From the NCBI GenBank assembly GCA_021792335.1, contig JAJYUW010000004.1, positions 1 to 48,914 of the forward strand: 48,914 nt of DNA. Direction: 5' to 3'. The translations under genes and the position numbers were made by a program. Source of the stretch: Pseudomonadota bacterium. GTDB lineage: Bacteria > Pseudomonadota > Gammaproteobacteria > Burkholderiales > Sulfuricellaceae. The notes below the pieces were generated by a model. The model ran no database searches and was not told the DNA's origin. It saw nothing but the letters and a program-made list of their open reading frames with translations. This document shows positions 7,592 to 20,019 of this stretch, piece by piece. The stretch's first letter is position 1, and every line of letters begins with the position of its first letter.

Positions 7592-8422
7592 ATGACTGAT
7601 ATCAAAACTGAATCCATACACACCCGCATTTGGCAGGAGGAGCCAGAGCCGGACAACGCCTTCGCGGCGGCGTCCTGTCATTGCCACGGCTACGATGTCT
7701 ATGGCGACTTGCTGCCCCATGCGAGCTGGATCGAGTACCTGTTCCTGCTGTTTCGCGGCGAGGCGCCGTCAGCGGAGCAGGCACGGCTGCTGGAGGGGCT
7801 GGCGCTGGCGCTGGCGAATCCGGGGCCGCGCGATGCGGCGGTGCATGCCGCCATGTGCGGCGGCGTCGGCGGTTCCACCTCGGCATCCTGTTTGATGGCG
7901 GCGCTGGCGGTGGGGGCGGGCGCATCGGGCGGGGCGCGGGAAGTGCGTCTCGCCATGGAAGACTGGCTGGCGCGCGGCACCGATACGGCCCTGTGGCAAA
8001 CGGGTCTGGCGGCAACGCCGGCGGATAATCCGGCGGACGTCTGGCCCGCCCCTGGCCATGCGCCCGGTTTCGATCCCCACGGGGTGCGCTGTGCCGGGCC
8101 GGTGCGGCAAACCCTGGCGCACCTCGCCGGCCTGGGTTGCGGGCCGTGCCTGCCCTGGCTGCAAGCCCAGCGGCCGCTGCTGGAATCCGCCGCCGGGCTG
8201 CCGCTGGCGATGACCGGCGTGGCGGCGGCAGCCTTGCTCGACCTCGGCTTCACGCCGGCGCAGGGCGAAATGCTGCATCTGCTGCTGCGGCTGCCAGGCG
8301 CCGCGGTGCATGCCCTGGAGCAAAAGGATTACGGCCACAAGAAATTTCCGTTTTTCCGTGTCGAACTGGAAAACGACCCCGCCCCCGCCGGGGCCGGCTT
8401 GAACACGGAGGACAGGGCATGA
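7592..8422 (+). CDS. citrate-synthase-fold protein A (citryl-CoA lyase-like)
   Basis: A 276-residue protein that reads as a small citrate synthase/citryl-CoA lyase superfamily member: IHTRIWQEEPEPDNAF, GYDVYGDLLPHASWIEYLFLLFRGEAPS, an alanine-rich helical core with GGVGGSTSASCLMAALAVGA, then GAGASGGAREV where functional family members have HGGA, and PGFDPHGVRC near the position of the GFGH loop. The first catalytic histidine is thus replaced by Ser; the second may or may not be supplied by DPHG. ATGA overlap with the next gene implies coupled translation. The start at 7592 is set by a very purine-rich site 4-16 bases upstream. Cytoplasmic. I take it to be a diverged enzyme or a pseudoenzyme partner of protein B; the substrate is unknown. 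Confidence 0.6.
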   Translation: MTDIKTESIHTRIWQEEPEPDNAFAAASCHCHGYDVYGDLLPHASWIEYLFLLFRGEAPSAEQARLLEGLALALANPGPRDAAVHAAMCGGVGGSTSASCLMAALAVGAGASGGAREVRLAMEDWLARGTDTALWQTGLAATPADNPADVWPAPGHAPGFDPHGVRCAGPVRQTLAHLAGLGCGPCLPWLQAQRPLLESAAGLPLAMTGVAAAALLDLGFTPAQGEMLHLLLRLPGAAVHALEQKDYGHKKFPFFRVELENDPAPAGAGLNTEDRA

Positions 8423-9222
8423 AGGGGCCGCAATTGCTGGAAGAACAGACCGGGCGGCTTGCCACCCGCATGGGAGCGTGTTTCCCAGGCGAACGCGTCG
8501 TGTTTCGCGGCCAGGATTTATTTACCTCGCTTAAGGACCTCGACTGGCTGGAACTCTATCTGTTCGGCATCACCGGCCGTCGCTATACGCCGCAGCAGAT
8601 GCGCGTGCTGCACGTAATCTGGACACACAACAGTTATCCAGACGCGCGCATCTGGAACAACCGCGTGGCGGCATTGGCGGGCACGGCGCGCAGCACTGGC
8701 CCACTCGGCATTGCCGCTGCGCTGGCCATATCCGAGGCGACGATCTATGGCGGAGCTTCACAACGGCGTTGCAGTGAATTTCTGACCCGAGCCAAAAAAA
8801 TGGTGGACGAAGGGGCGGATCTGGAAGCATTGGTGCGCACTGAACTCAAGGAAAAGCGCGGCATCGGCGGTTACGGACGGCCGATTGTTCCAACCGATGA
8901 GCGCATCGTTCCGATCATGGCGATCGTGCGTGAACAGGGTCTGGAGAATGGGCCTCATCTCAAGCTTGCGTTCGAGGTGGAAAAAATTCTGCTTGCCGGG
9001 CGCTGGCGCTGGCACATGAATAGCGTCGGGCTCACGGCGGCACTATGTGCCGATTTCGGCATGTCGCCGCGCGAGTATAATTTTTTCTGCATTCCTGCCT
9101 TCCTCGCCGGCATGCCGCCGTGCTATCTGGATGCGGCGGAAAAACCGGAAGGCCAATTGTTTCCACTGCCTTGCCGGATGATGCATTACGAGGGCGTTCC
9201 CCGCCGCCAGTGGGGGCGGTAA
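8419..9222 (+). CDS. citrate-synthase-fold protein B (citrate synthase/citryl-CoA lyase-like)
   Basis: A 267-residue protein whose start overlaps the stop of protein A (ATGA). It shares the fold pattern: DLDWLELYLFGITGRRYTPQQ, then ARSTGPLGIAAALAISEAT-IYGGASQRR where citrate synthases have GPLHGGA, GIGGYGRPIVPTDERI where they have GFGHxxxxxxDPR, and NSVGLTAALCADFG in place of the Asp-bearing segment. The HGGA histidine is Tyr, the second His is not at its usual place and the Asp is not obvious, although the C-terminal half (KLAFEVEKILL, FFCIPAFLAGMPPCYLDA) is well kept. Loss of standard catalysis, or new chemistry, is implied. Only 23 bases separate it from the TonB receptor gene, so the operon likely runs on. 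Confidence 0.6.
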   Translation: MKGPQLLEEQTGRLATRMGACFPGERVVFRGQDLFTSLKDLDWLELYLFGITGRRYTPQQMRVLHVIWTHNSYPDARIWNNRVAALAGTARSTGPLGIAAALAISEATIYGGASQRRCSEFLTRAKKMVDEGADLEALVRTELKEKRGIGGYGRPIVPTDERIVPIMAIVREQGLENGPHLKLAFEVEKILLAGRWRWHMNSVGLTAALCADFGMSPREYNFFCIPAFLAGMPPCYLDAAEKPEGQLFPLPCRMMHYEGVPRRQWGR

Positions 9223-9245
9223 TGGGTAATGCCGGGGGTGTAGTC

Positions 9246-11303
9246 ATGAATAGAGCGATAATGCGGGCAGTGGTCGCGGCACTGGCAGTGGCATGGGCCG
9301 CCGGCGCTTGCGCCAGCCAGGAGAGCGAGGAAGAGGATCTGGCGCTGGCCTACGGCGACAAGTCCTTCGTTACCATCGCTAGCGGCGCCCGGCAGCCCGT
9401 CGCGCGGGCGCCGTCGGTGGCCACCGTGGTCACCGCGGAGGACATCGCAGCCATCGGCGCGGCCGACCTGGACGAAGTGCTGGAAACCGTGCCCGGACTG
9501 CATGTGTCGCGTTCAGTCGCCGCCTACAACCCGATCTACACCATCCGCGGCATCTCCACCCAGTACAATCCCCAGGTGCTGATGCTGGTGAACGGCATTC
9601 CGATCACCGGCGTGTTCGTCGGCAACCGATCCCAAATCTGGGGTGGCATGCCGGTGGAGAACATCGCGCGCATCGAGGTGATCCGCGGCCCCGGTTCCGC
9701 GCTCTATGGCGCGGACGCCTTTTCCGGGGTGATCAACATCATCACCAGGACCGCCGCCGACATCAAGGGCACCGAACTCGGCGTGCGCGCCGGCTCGTTC
9801 AACAGCCGCGACGCCTGGGTGCAGCATGGCGGCGCCTGGGGCGGGTTCGACGTTGCCGCCTATCTGCGGGTGGGTGCCACCGACGGCCAGCGCGAGATGA
9901 TCGGCCGGGATGCGGCGACCGCCCTGGGCACTTCCCTTGCGCCGGGACCGGTCAACCTCGGCCGCGACGCCATCGATGCCCGCCTCGACCTGGCGCGCGA
10001 AAAATGGCGCCTGCGCGCCGGCTACCAGCAGCGCGACAACGTGGGCAACGGCGCCGGGGTGGCTTCGGCGCTGGACCCCAAGGGCGGCAATTTCGGCGAG
10101 CGGGTGTCCGCCGACCTTACCTGGCAGGACGCGAACTTCGGCCGCGACCTGGACGTGACCGCCCAGGCCAGCTATCTAAACATCACCGAGCGTTCCGATT
10201 TGACGCTTTATCCGCCGGGCTCATTCGGCTTCCCGGACGGCGTGATCGGCAATCCTTACAAGTGGGAGCGCCACTTGCGCTTCAACCTGTCGGCTTTTTA
10301 TACCGGGTTCCAGAGCCACAAGCTGCGCTTCGGCGCCGGAACGCAGGACGACGACCTGTACCGTACACGGGAAACCAAGAATTTTTCCACGCCAGCTCCC
10401 GGGGTATTGTTTCCGCTGGGATCGGTGGTGGACGTGAGCGACAGCGCGCCTTTCCTGCGCCCGCACAGCCGCCGCGTGAACCATGTCTACGTGCAGGACG
10501 AATGGGCTTTGGCCCGGGACTGGTATTTGACCGCCGGCGTGCGCCACGATCAGTATTCCGATTTCGGCGGCACCACCAACCCGCGCCTTGCCCTGGTATG
10601 GGAAACGGCTTACAACCTCACCAGCAAGCTGCTCTACGGCCGCGCTTTCCGCCCGCCGTCATTTTCCGAGCTCTACAATATCAACAATCCGGTGGGGGTG
10701 GGCAACCCCAACCTGAAGCCGGAAACCAACGAATCCGTGGAACTGGCTTTCGCCTGGCAGCCGGCCAGCACCCTGCAGACCAGCCTGAACCTGTTCCGCT
10801 ACCGGATGAAGGATATCCTGCGTTTCGTGCAGAATCCGGATGCCACGATTACCGCGCAGAATGCCGGAGAGCAGACCGGCCAGGGCCTGGAAGTCGAGCT
10901 TGCCTGGGAAGCGAGCGCCAGCCTGCGGCTGTCGGGCAATTACGCGCAGCAGCGTTCGATCGATGTGGCAACGGACCGCGATGCGGGCAACGCCCCCCGG
11001 CACCACGTCTATGCCCGTGCGGACTGGCGCTTTATGCCGGCCTGGACATTGAACGCGCAGCTCAACTACGTCGCCGACCGCAAGCGCGAGCCCTCGGATA
11101 CCCGCCCCGCTATCGCCGATTACCACACCGTGGACCTCACGCTGCGCAACAAGAAGCGTAGCGGCGACTGGGATTTCGCCTTTACCGTGCGCAACCTGTT
11201 CAACGCCGACGCACGCGAGCCGTCGCCGGCGCCGGGCCTGATTCCCAACGACTTGCCGCTGGCCCCGCGCGAGTGGCGCTTCGAACTGCGCCACCAGCTT
11301 TGA
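9246..11303 (+). CDS. TonB-dependent outer membrane receptor
   Basis: A 685-residue receptor, start at 9246 (MNRAIMRAVVAALAVAW) with GGGGGTG just upstream. Signal peptide to about ACA (residue 21); a DLALAYGDKSFVTIASG segment; plug domain (about 55-170) with VVTAEDIAAIGAADLDEVLE, TVPGLHVSRS and IEVIRGPGSALYGADAFSGV; then the 22-strand barrel, with the usual KLLYGRAFRPPSFSELYN and NPNLKPETNESVELAF motifs and a C-terminus at FELRHQL. The ligand could be a cobalamin- or iron-chelate-like molecule, or something else carried across by TonB; it cannot be told from sequence. It is close behind the citrate-synthase-like pair and ahead of an orphan binding protein and a sensor kinase; receptors with this N-terminal pattern are often found with such partners. 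Confidence 0.9.
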   Translation: MNRAIMRAVVAALAVAWAAGACASQESEEEDLALAYGDKSFVTIASGARQPVARAPSVATVVTAEDIAAIGAADLDEVLETVPGLHVSRSVAAYNPIYTIRGISTQYNPQVLMLVNGIPITGVFVGNRSQIWGGMPVENIARIEVIRGPGSALYGADAFSGVINIITRTAADIKGTELGVRAGSFNSRDAWVQHGGAWGGFDVAAYLRVGATDGQREMIGRDAATALGTSLAPGPVNLGRDAIDARLDLAREKWRLRAGYQQRDNVGNGAGVASALDPKGGNFGERVSADLTWQDANFGRDLDVTAQASYLNITERSDLTLYPPGSFGFPDGVIGNPYKWERHLRFNLSAFYTGFQSHKLRFGAGTQDDDLYRTRETKNFSTPAPGVLFPLGSVVDVSDSAPFLRPHSRRVNHVYVQDEWALARDWYLTAGVRHDQYSDFGGTTNPRLALVWETAYNLTSKLLYGRAFRPPSFSELYNINNPVGVGNPNLKPETNESVELAFAWQPASTLQTSLNLFRYRMKDILRFVQNPDATITAQNAGEQTGQGLEVELAWEASASLRLSGNYAQQRSIDVATDRDAGNAPRHHVYARADWRFMPAWTLNAQLNYVADRKREPSDTRPAIADYHTVDLTLRNKKRSGDWDFAFTVRNLFNADAREPSPAPGLIPNDLPLAPREWRFELRHQL

Positions 11304-11321
11304 TCCTAAAGAACTTAATTG

Positions 11322-11449
11322 AACCGCAGAGACGCAGAGGCGCTGAGGAAAAACAATGAGCTATAGTATTTCACGATCTCACCCATTTGGAGAGACAGAA
11401 AATTGTTGTAACCCATTTATTCCTCTGCGCCTCTGCGCCTCTGCGGTTA
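11322..11449. repeat. long-arm inverted repeat (CGCAGAG type)
   Basis: Left arm AACCGCAGAGACGCAGAGG then CGCTGAGG, right arm CCTCTGCGCCTCTGCGCC then TCTGCGGTTAA, around an AT-rich centre. Same design as the element at 3982 but with G in place of A inside the repeated word in both arms. It lies between the receptor stop and the binding-protein gene and may separate their expression. Confidence 0.8.
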
Positions 11450-11486
11450 AGCAGTTGCCGTTTTTAGGTTGATCGGTCACTGCCCG

Positions 11487-12467
11487 ATGTTTTCACCGAC
11501 CACGCCCGGTTACACCCGTCGTGCCGAATTCAGAGGCCGGCTGGCGGCAGCGCTGCTGAGTGTCGTGCTGCTTGTCGCCACGGCGCCGGCACGGGGAGCG
11601 GGGGAAGCTTCGCTGGCGGTGGTTTATCCCGATATCGGCGAGCCTTACCGGGAAATATTCGAGAAGATCATCGAGGGCATCGAAAACAAGGCCGGCACGC
11701 CGGTAGCCAATTATCCGGTGAGGGCCAACACGGATATCGGCGCGCTGAAATCCAGCCTGCGCCGCCAGAATGCCAAGGTGGTGATTGCCCTTGGCCGGCA
11801 GGGCATGAAGACGGCGGCGGCGCTGGATCACGGCATGGGGATGGTGGTGGGCGGCGTGTTGACGGTGCCGGAAAGCGAGGCGCGCGGGCTGCCGGTGATC
11901 AGCCTGTCGCCGGACCCCGCGCTGTTGTTTGCCCGCCTGAAGGCGCTGATGCCGGCGGCGAGGCGTGTATTTGTCGTCTACGATCCCGGCTTCAACGCCT
12001 GGCTGATGAAGCTGGCCAAAGAAGCCGCTCGCGCCCAGGGCATGGAACTGGTGGCGTATGAGGCCCAGGATCTGCGCAGCGCGCTGCGGTTCTATCAGGA
12101 AATTTTCTCCGCGGCTGACAGCCGCAGGGATGCCATATGGTTGCCGCAGGATCCCACGGTGGAGGAAAGATCCATTCTGCCCTTGGTGCTGCAGGAGTCG
12201 TGGAATCAAGGCATGGTCGTATTTTCCAGCAATTTAAGTCATGTCCAGCGCGGTGTGCTGTTCTCGCTTTATCCCGACAACGTGGCGCTGGGGAAAAGCC
12301 TGGCCGGTCTGGCGCTGGGCATATTGGCCTCCGGCGACAACGGGAAGCGGGGCATGATGCCGTTGCGCGACGTGCAGATCGCGGTCAACCTGCGCACCGC
12401 CAAGCACCTTGGTCTCAATCTGGGCCATCAGCAGCAGAGTTTCGACATGGTATTTCCGGAGCCTTGA
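11487..12467 (+). CDS. ABC-type periplasmic substrate-binding protein, without transporter genes
   Basis: A 326-residue exported protein (start MFSPTTPGYTRRAEFRG; an upstream in-frame TTG at 11469 is less likely). Long signal peptide with twin Arg followed by LAAALLSVVLLVATAPARGA, then a type-1 periplasmic binding fold of the ABC_sub_bind (TrpX/YP_-type, PF04392-like) family: VVYPDIGEPYREIFEKIIEGI, NAKVVIALGRQGMKTA, RRVFVVYDPGF and RDAIWLPQDPTV are typical. No permease or ATPase lies near. Eight bases separate its stop from the hybrid kinase ATG, so the two are co-translated, and the protein most likely presents a ligand to the kinase rather than to a transporter (inference). Confidence 0.8.
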   Translation: MFSPTTPGYTRRAEFRGRLAAALLSVVLLVATAPARGAGEASLAVVYPDIGEPYREIFEKIIEGIENKAGTPVANYPVRANTDIGALKSSLRRQNAKVVIALGRQGMKTAAALDHGMGMVVGGVLTVPESEARGLPVISLSPDPALLFARLKALMPAARRVFVVYDPGFNAWLMKLAKEAARAQGMELVAYEAQDLRSALRFYQEIFSAADSRRDAIWLPQDPTVEERSILPLVLQESWNQGMVVFSSNLSHVQRGVLFSLYPDNVALGKSLAGLALGILASGDNGKRGMMPLRDVQIAVNLRTAKHLGLNLGHQQQSFDMVFPEP

Positions 12468-12475
12468 GACACCCT

Positions 12476-16936
<4,461 letters not shown>

Positions 16937-17019
16937 TGACGGTCTTCCCGTCTGAATGCGAGGGGCTTCGCAGTGAAGTAATATTGCGGGTTGCGGAAGT
17001 ACTTAAGCTAAAAATGGCT

Positions 17020-17171
17020 TTTAACAGGCTGTTGAAATTCGCCCGGAATACCCTTCGATACGCGCTTCGCGCTACTCAGGGCGAACGGTAATGTATTGAT
17101 TCCGTTCGTGCCGAGTAGGCGGCTTTGCCGCCGTAGCGAAGCACAGTAAGCGTTTTTCAACAACCGGTTAA
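17020..17171. mobile_element. MITE-like 152-bp element, copy 1
   Basis: Ends TTTAACAGGCTGTTGAAA and TTTTTCAACAACCGGTTAA are imperfect terminal inverted repeats. Inside are GATACGCGCTTCGCGCTAC and GTAGGCGGCTTTGCCGCC hairpins around GGCGAACGGTAATGTATTGA. Copy 2 at 42081-42232 has exactly the same length and differs at only about ten positions. It codes for nothing, so it would need a transposase in trans. It lies between the hybrid kinase stop and the TetR promoter. Confidence 0.8.
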
Positions 17172-17191
17172 GAAAAACTTTTCTCGGACTC

Positions 17192-17221
17192 TTGACACAT
17201 CCATACCGGTTGGTATGTAAT
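17192..17221 (+). promoter_or_regulatory. promoter of the TetR gene
   Basis: TTGACA (17192-17197) is a consensus -35 box; TATGTA (17214-17219) or TGTAAT (17216-17221) at 16 or 18 bases is the -10. Initiation would fall at or next to the ATG at 17228, giving a leaderless or nearly leaderless mRNA, which fits the lack of a ribosome binding site. The operator lies in the spacer, so bound repressor would block RNA polymerase. Confidence 0.65.
17202..17217. promoter_or_regulatory. palindromic operator in the TetR promoter
   Basis: CATACC-GGTT-GGTATG is a perfect inverted repeat of 6-bp half-sites with a 4-bp centre, lying between the -35 and -10 boxes. The same ATACC/GGTAT half-sites recur before the AhpD-like gene at 17888-17905, with 8 bp between them. 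Shared half-sites next to a TetR gene strongly suggest the regulator's own binding site. Confidence 0.65.
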
Positions 17222-17227
17222 GCGGTC

Positions 17228-17863
17228 ATGGATACAGCACGTCAACCCGATCTTACCCGCCAGGATATCCTGGACGCGGCGTTTTGCGAAATTCACCGCT
17301 GCGGCTTCCAGGCTGCCAGCATCGCCAATATCCTGGCCAATACCGGCCTGACCAAGGGAGCCTTGTATCATCATTTTCCGACCAAGCAGGCGCTGGGGCT
17401 GGCGGTGATCGACGAGGTCATCAGGGGGCGGCTGGAAGGGTTGATCTTCAAGCCGCTACGGGAAAGCGAACGGCCCGTTGAAATGCTGCTGGAGATTATT
17501 GCCACCATCGACAGGAAAGTGCCGTCGGACTTCGTCATGCTGGGCTGTCCGCTCAACAATCTGATGCAGGAAATGAGCCCGCTGGATGAAGCCTTCAAGG
17601 AACGCCTGGGCGGGGTGCTGGGGGTATGGCAGAAAACGGTTGAAGGCGCCCTCAAGCGCGGGCAGAAGCAGGGTGAGATCAGGGCGGAGGTGGATTACAA
17701 GGCGGCGGCGCTGTTTGTCGTTTCGGCCTGGGAGGGGTGCATCGGCGTGGCGAAAAGCATGCAGTCTCCCAAGGCCTTCAGCATTTGCATGAAGCAGTTG
17801 CACGGTTACGTGCAGGGGCTGATGACGGCTAAGGCTGAGAAAGGCCGGCACAAAGGCGGGTGA
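17228..17863 (+). CDS. TetR/AcrR family transcriptional regulator
   Basis: A 211-residue TetR-type repressor. The N-terminal helix-turn-helix (about 10-55) reads TRQDILDAAFCEIHRCGF, ASIANILANTGLTKGALYHH then FPTKQALGLAVIDEV, very close to the TetR consensus. The C-terminal ligand domain has LGCPLNNLMQEMSPLDEAF, which recalls the TetR_C_16/YcdC-like group that responds to reactive small molecules, including a Cys (about 103) that could sense electrophiles; this is inference. Start chosen at 17228, immediately downstream of the promoter; an upstream TTG at 17192 overlaps the -35 box. It is 57 bases ahead of the AhpD-like gene, and likely controls both itself and that gene, probably also the nitroreductase beyond. 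Confidence 0.9.
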   Translation: MDTARQPDLTRQDILDAAFCEIHRCGFQAASIANILANTGLTKGALYHHFPTKQALGLAVIDEVIRGRLEGLIFKPLRESERPVEMLLEIIATIDRKVPSDFVMLGCPLNNLMQEMSPLDEAFKERLGGVLGVWQKTVEGALKRGQKQGEIRAEVDYKAAALFVVSAWEGCIGVAKSMQSPKAFSICMKQLHGYVQGLMTAKAEKGRHKGG

Positions 17864-17887
17864 GGCGTTTTTTTGTTGTTTACGAAC

Positions 17888-17905
17888 ATACCGGACGGTC
17901 GGTAT
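17888..17905. promoter_or_regulatory. palindromic operator upstream of the AhpD-like gene
   Basis: ATACCGGACGGTCGGTAT: inverted ATACCG and CGGTAT with 6 bp between, 15 bases before the AhpD-like ATG. Related to the operator at 17202-17217 but with a spacer 4 bp longer, so the regulator may bind the two with different affinity. TTGTTT just upstream could act as -35. Confidence 0.65.
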
Positions 17906-17920
17906 CTGAAAGGAGAAATC

Positions 17921-18454
17921 ATGAGTATTATTTCTACAGTGGCACCGGAGCAGGCGAGCGGGAAAGTGGCCGAAGTATACGGGCAAATCCGGCAAATGAT
18001 GGGGCGGGTGCCGAATGCGTTTCAACTGTACAGCTCCAGTCCCGCATTGCTGGAGCAACAGATGCAGCAAATTGCTTACTTCAGGCAGCATCCCACCCTG
18101 AGCTTCCCATTGCTTGCCATGGTGCGCATGCTGGTGTCGCAGCACAACGACTGCCAGTACTGCGTCGGCTTCAACGAAAGCATGCTGATGCACATGGCGG
18201 GGCTGACCCCGGAGCAAGTGGCTGCAACCAGGCGCAACCCGGCAGATGCGCCCCTGCCGGAAAATGAAAAAGCCATGCTGCTGCTGGTGCTGAAGGCAAC
18301 CAAAACACCCGGGATGGTTGAAAAAGCCGACCTGGACCAATTGCGTGCGTTGGGCTGGGGTGATGGCGACATCATGGACGCGGTGTATCACGGCGCGCGC
18401 AACGTGGCGGTGGATATCGTGTTCAACGCCTTCAAAATAGAAAACGATTTCTGA
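17921..18454 (+). CDS. AhpD-like alkylhydroperoxidase / carboxymuconolactone decarboxylase family protein
   Basis: A 177-residue all-helical protein of the CMD/AhpD family. The redox pair is in CQYCVGFNESM (Cys about 77 and 80); the histidine that follows in classic AhpD (CxxCxxxH) is Asn here. RVPNAFQLYSSSPALLEQQM and ENEKAMLLLVLKATKTPG are family blocks. AGGAGAAATC precedes the ATG, and the open frame further upstream covers the operator. Such proteins are peroxide or thiol reductases in the cytoplasm; the partner reductant is not known. The context (TetR operator, nitroreductase 200 bp later) suggests a response to electrophilic or redox-active compounds, which is inference. Confidence 0.85.
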   Translation: MSIISTVAPEQASGKVAEVYGQIRQMMGRVPNAFQLYSSSPALLEQQMQQIAYFRQHPTLSFPLLAMVRMLVSQHNDCQYCVGFNESMLMHMAGLTPEQVAATRRNPADAPLPENEKAMLLLVLKATKTPGMVEKADLDQLRALGWGDGDIMDAVYHGARNVAVDIVFNAFKIENDF

Positions 18455-18481
18455 TTTGTATTTTTAACCTTAAAACCGTAA

Positions 18482-18608
18482 TTAACCACGAATGGCACGA
18501 ATAGTCACGAATGAACACAAATAGTTAACAACAAATATCGCCTCACCCAATAGGTGAATCGGGTGAATTTCGTTAATTCATTGATTATTCGTGTAAATTC
18601 GTGGTTAA
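18482..18608. repeat. long-arm inverted repeat (CACGAAT type)
   Basis: Left arm TTAACCACGAATGGCACGAA then TAGTCACGAATG, right arm ATTCGTGTAAATTCGTGGTT then AA, around an AT-rich centre that itself contains TCACCCAATAGGTGAA. Same architecture as the CGCAAAG elements although the repeated word is different. It separates the AhpD-like gene from the nitroreductase. Confidence 0.7.
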
Positions 18609-18654
18609 TCGCTTTTTTTAGGTTTAATGCGTAAACTTTAATACAGGAGGCATC

Positions 18655-19260
18655 ATGAATGTTGCAGAAGCGATTGAGCTGCGCCGCTCGGTCAAGGCGT
18701 ATGACCCCAACCACCGCATGAGCGATAAGGAGATCGAGAAGCTGATGTCGCTTGCCATGCTTTCCCCCACCGCCTGGAATATTCAAAACTGGCGCTTCGT
18801 GCTGGTGAGCGACCCGGCGTTGCGCATGGAAATAAGGCAGGCTGCGTGGGACCAGGCGCAGGTCACTGATGCCTCGCTGCTGGTCGTACTGTGCGCAGAC
18901 CTCAAGGCGTGGGAAAATGAGCCGGGGCGGTATTGGAGGAACGCGCCGCAGCCGGTGCAGGATTTTATCGTGCCCGCCATCGGCCAGTATTATGCCGGCA
19001 GAGAGCGGGTTCAGCGCGATGAAGCCATGCGCTCGTGCGGGATCGCGGCCATGTCGCTGATGCTGGCGGCGAAGGAAATGGGCTACGACTCCTGCCCGAT
19101 GGACGGCTTCGACTTCGACGCGGTGGGAGGGCTCATCAATTTGCCGCAGGATCATGTGATCGCCATGTTTGTTGCAATCGGCAAGGGTGTCAAGGAGCCG
19201 TGGCCGCGCGGCGGCCAATTGCCGATGGGCGAGGTGGTGGTACGGAACCTGTTCGGCTAG
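18655..19260 (+). CDS. nitroreductase family FMN-dependent oxidoreductase
   Basis: A 201-residue nitroreductase-fold flavoprotein. [20 protein letters not shown] is the N-terminal FMN-phosphate-binding block, [15 protein letters not shown] the flavin-contact region, and [21 protein letters not shown] the C-terminal flavin/dimer segment. It would reduce nitro, quinone or similar compounds with NAD(P)H as a homodimer in the cytosol. AGGAGG lies 6 bases before the ATG. Its stop codon shares the palindrome CTAG with the stop of the convergent trmB gene, so the two overlap by 4 bp with no room for a terminator between them. Confidence 0.9.
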   Translation: MNVAEAIELRRSVKAYDPNHRMSDKEIEKLMSLAMLSPTAWNIQNWRFVLVSDPALRMEIRQAAWDQAQVTDASLLVVLCADLKAWENEPGRYWRNAPQPVQDFIVPAIGQYYAGRERVQRDEAMRSCGIAAMSLMLAAKEMGYDSCPMDGFDFDAVGGLINLPQDHVIAMFVAIGKGVKEPWPRGGQLPMGEVVVRNLFG

Positions 19261-19934
19261 GTTTTCCTGAAGACGATATCCCACACCCCGTGGCCAAGCT
19301 TGATGCCGCGCTGCTCGAACTTGGTCGGCGGACGGTAGTCCGGCTTGGGGGCATAATCGGCAGCGGTGTTGGCGAGCCAGGGTTCCGCCGCAAGCACGGC
19401 GAGGATGTGCTCGGCGTATTCCTGCCAATCAGTGGCGGCATGGAGGTAGCCGCCGGGCTTGAGTTTTTCGGCCAGCAGCGCGACGAATTCCGGCTGGATA
19501 AGGCGGCGCTTGTGGTGTTTTTTCTTGTGCCAGGGATCGGGGAAGAAGATGTGCACGCCATCGAGTCTGTCCGGGGCAAGCATGTGCTTGAGCACTTCCA
19601 CCGCATCGTGCTGGATGACGCGCAGATTGGCCAGCCCCAGGGCTTCGATCTGGTTGAGCAGGCTGCCCACACCGGGGCCGTGAACCTCGATGCCGAGGTA
19701 GTCGTTTTCGGGATGGGCGGCGGCTATTTTTGCAGTGCTATCTCCCATGCCGAAGCCGATTTCGAGGATTTTCGGCGCGCTGCGGCCAAAGACTGCGTCA
19801 AGATCGAGCAACGATTCCTGATAGGGAATGCCCCAGCGCGGCAGCAGGGTTTCAAGTGCCCGCGTCTGCGCATTGGACATGCGGCCCTGGCGCAGGACGA
19901 AGCTTCTGATAGGTCGGTGAGAGGATGTATTCAT
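19257..19934 (-). CDS. trmB: tRNA (guanine-N7-)-methyltransferase
   Basis: A 225-residue TrmB, which methylates G46 of tRNA with S-adenosylmethionine. Seen: [20 protein letters not shown] at the start, SAM motif [30 protein letters not shown], and the signature [20 protein letters not shown]; the C-terminus [20 protein letters not shown] is typical. The ATG at 19934 is preceded only by a run of A, not by a ribosome binding site, because a hairpin repeat (19941-20018) abuts it on the upstream side. It belongs to the thiS-thiG-trmB order seen in many betaproteobacteria. Confidence 0.95.
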   Translation of the reverse strand: MNTSSHRPIRSFVLRQGRMSNAQTRALETLLPRWGIPYQESLLDLDAVFGRSAPKILEIGFGMGDSTAKIAAAHPENDYLGIEVHGPGVGSLLNQIEALGLANLRVIQHDAVEVLKHMLAPDRLDGVHIFFPDPWHKKKHHKRRLIQPEFVALLAEKLKPGGYLHAATDWQEYAEHILAVLAAEPWLANTAADYAPKPDYRPPTKFEQRGIKLGHGVWDIVFRKT

Positions 19935-19940
19935 TTTTTT

Positions 19941-20018
19941 TACCGCAAGGGACGCAAAGGTACGCTAGGTAAATCTTTTTTGCTTTTCCTTCGCGAACCT
20001 TTGCGTCCCTTGCGGTGA
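19941..20018. repeat. long-arm inverted repeat (ACGCAAAGG type), short form
   Basis: TACCGCAAGGGACGCAAAGG pairs with CCTTTGCGTCCCTTGCGGT, an almost perfect 19-bp arm pair, around a short T-rich centre. It fills the whole thiG-trmB gap; a hairpin this strong could reduce read-through into trmB or stabilise the upstream mRNA end. Confidence 0.8.
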
Positions 20019-20019
20019 A

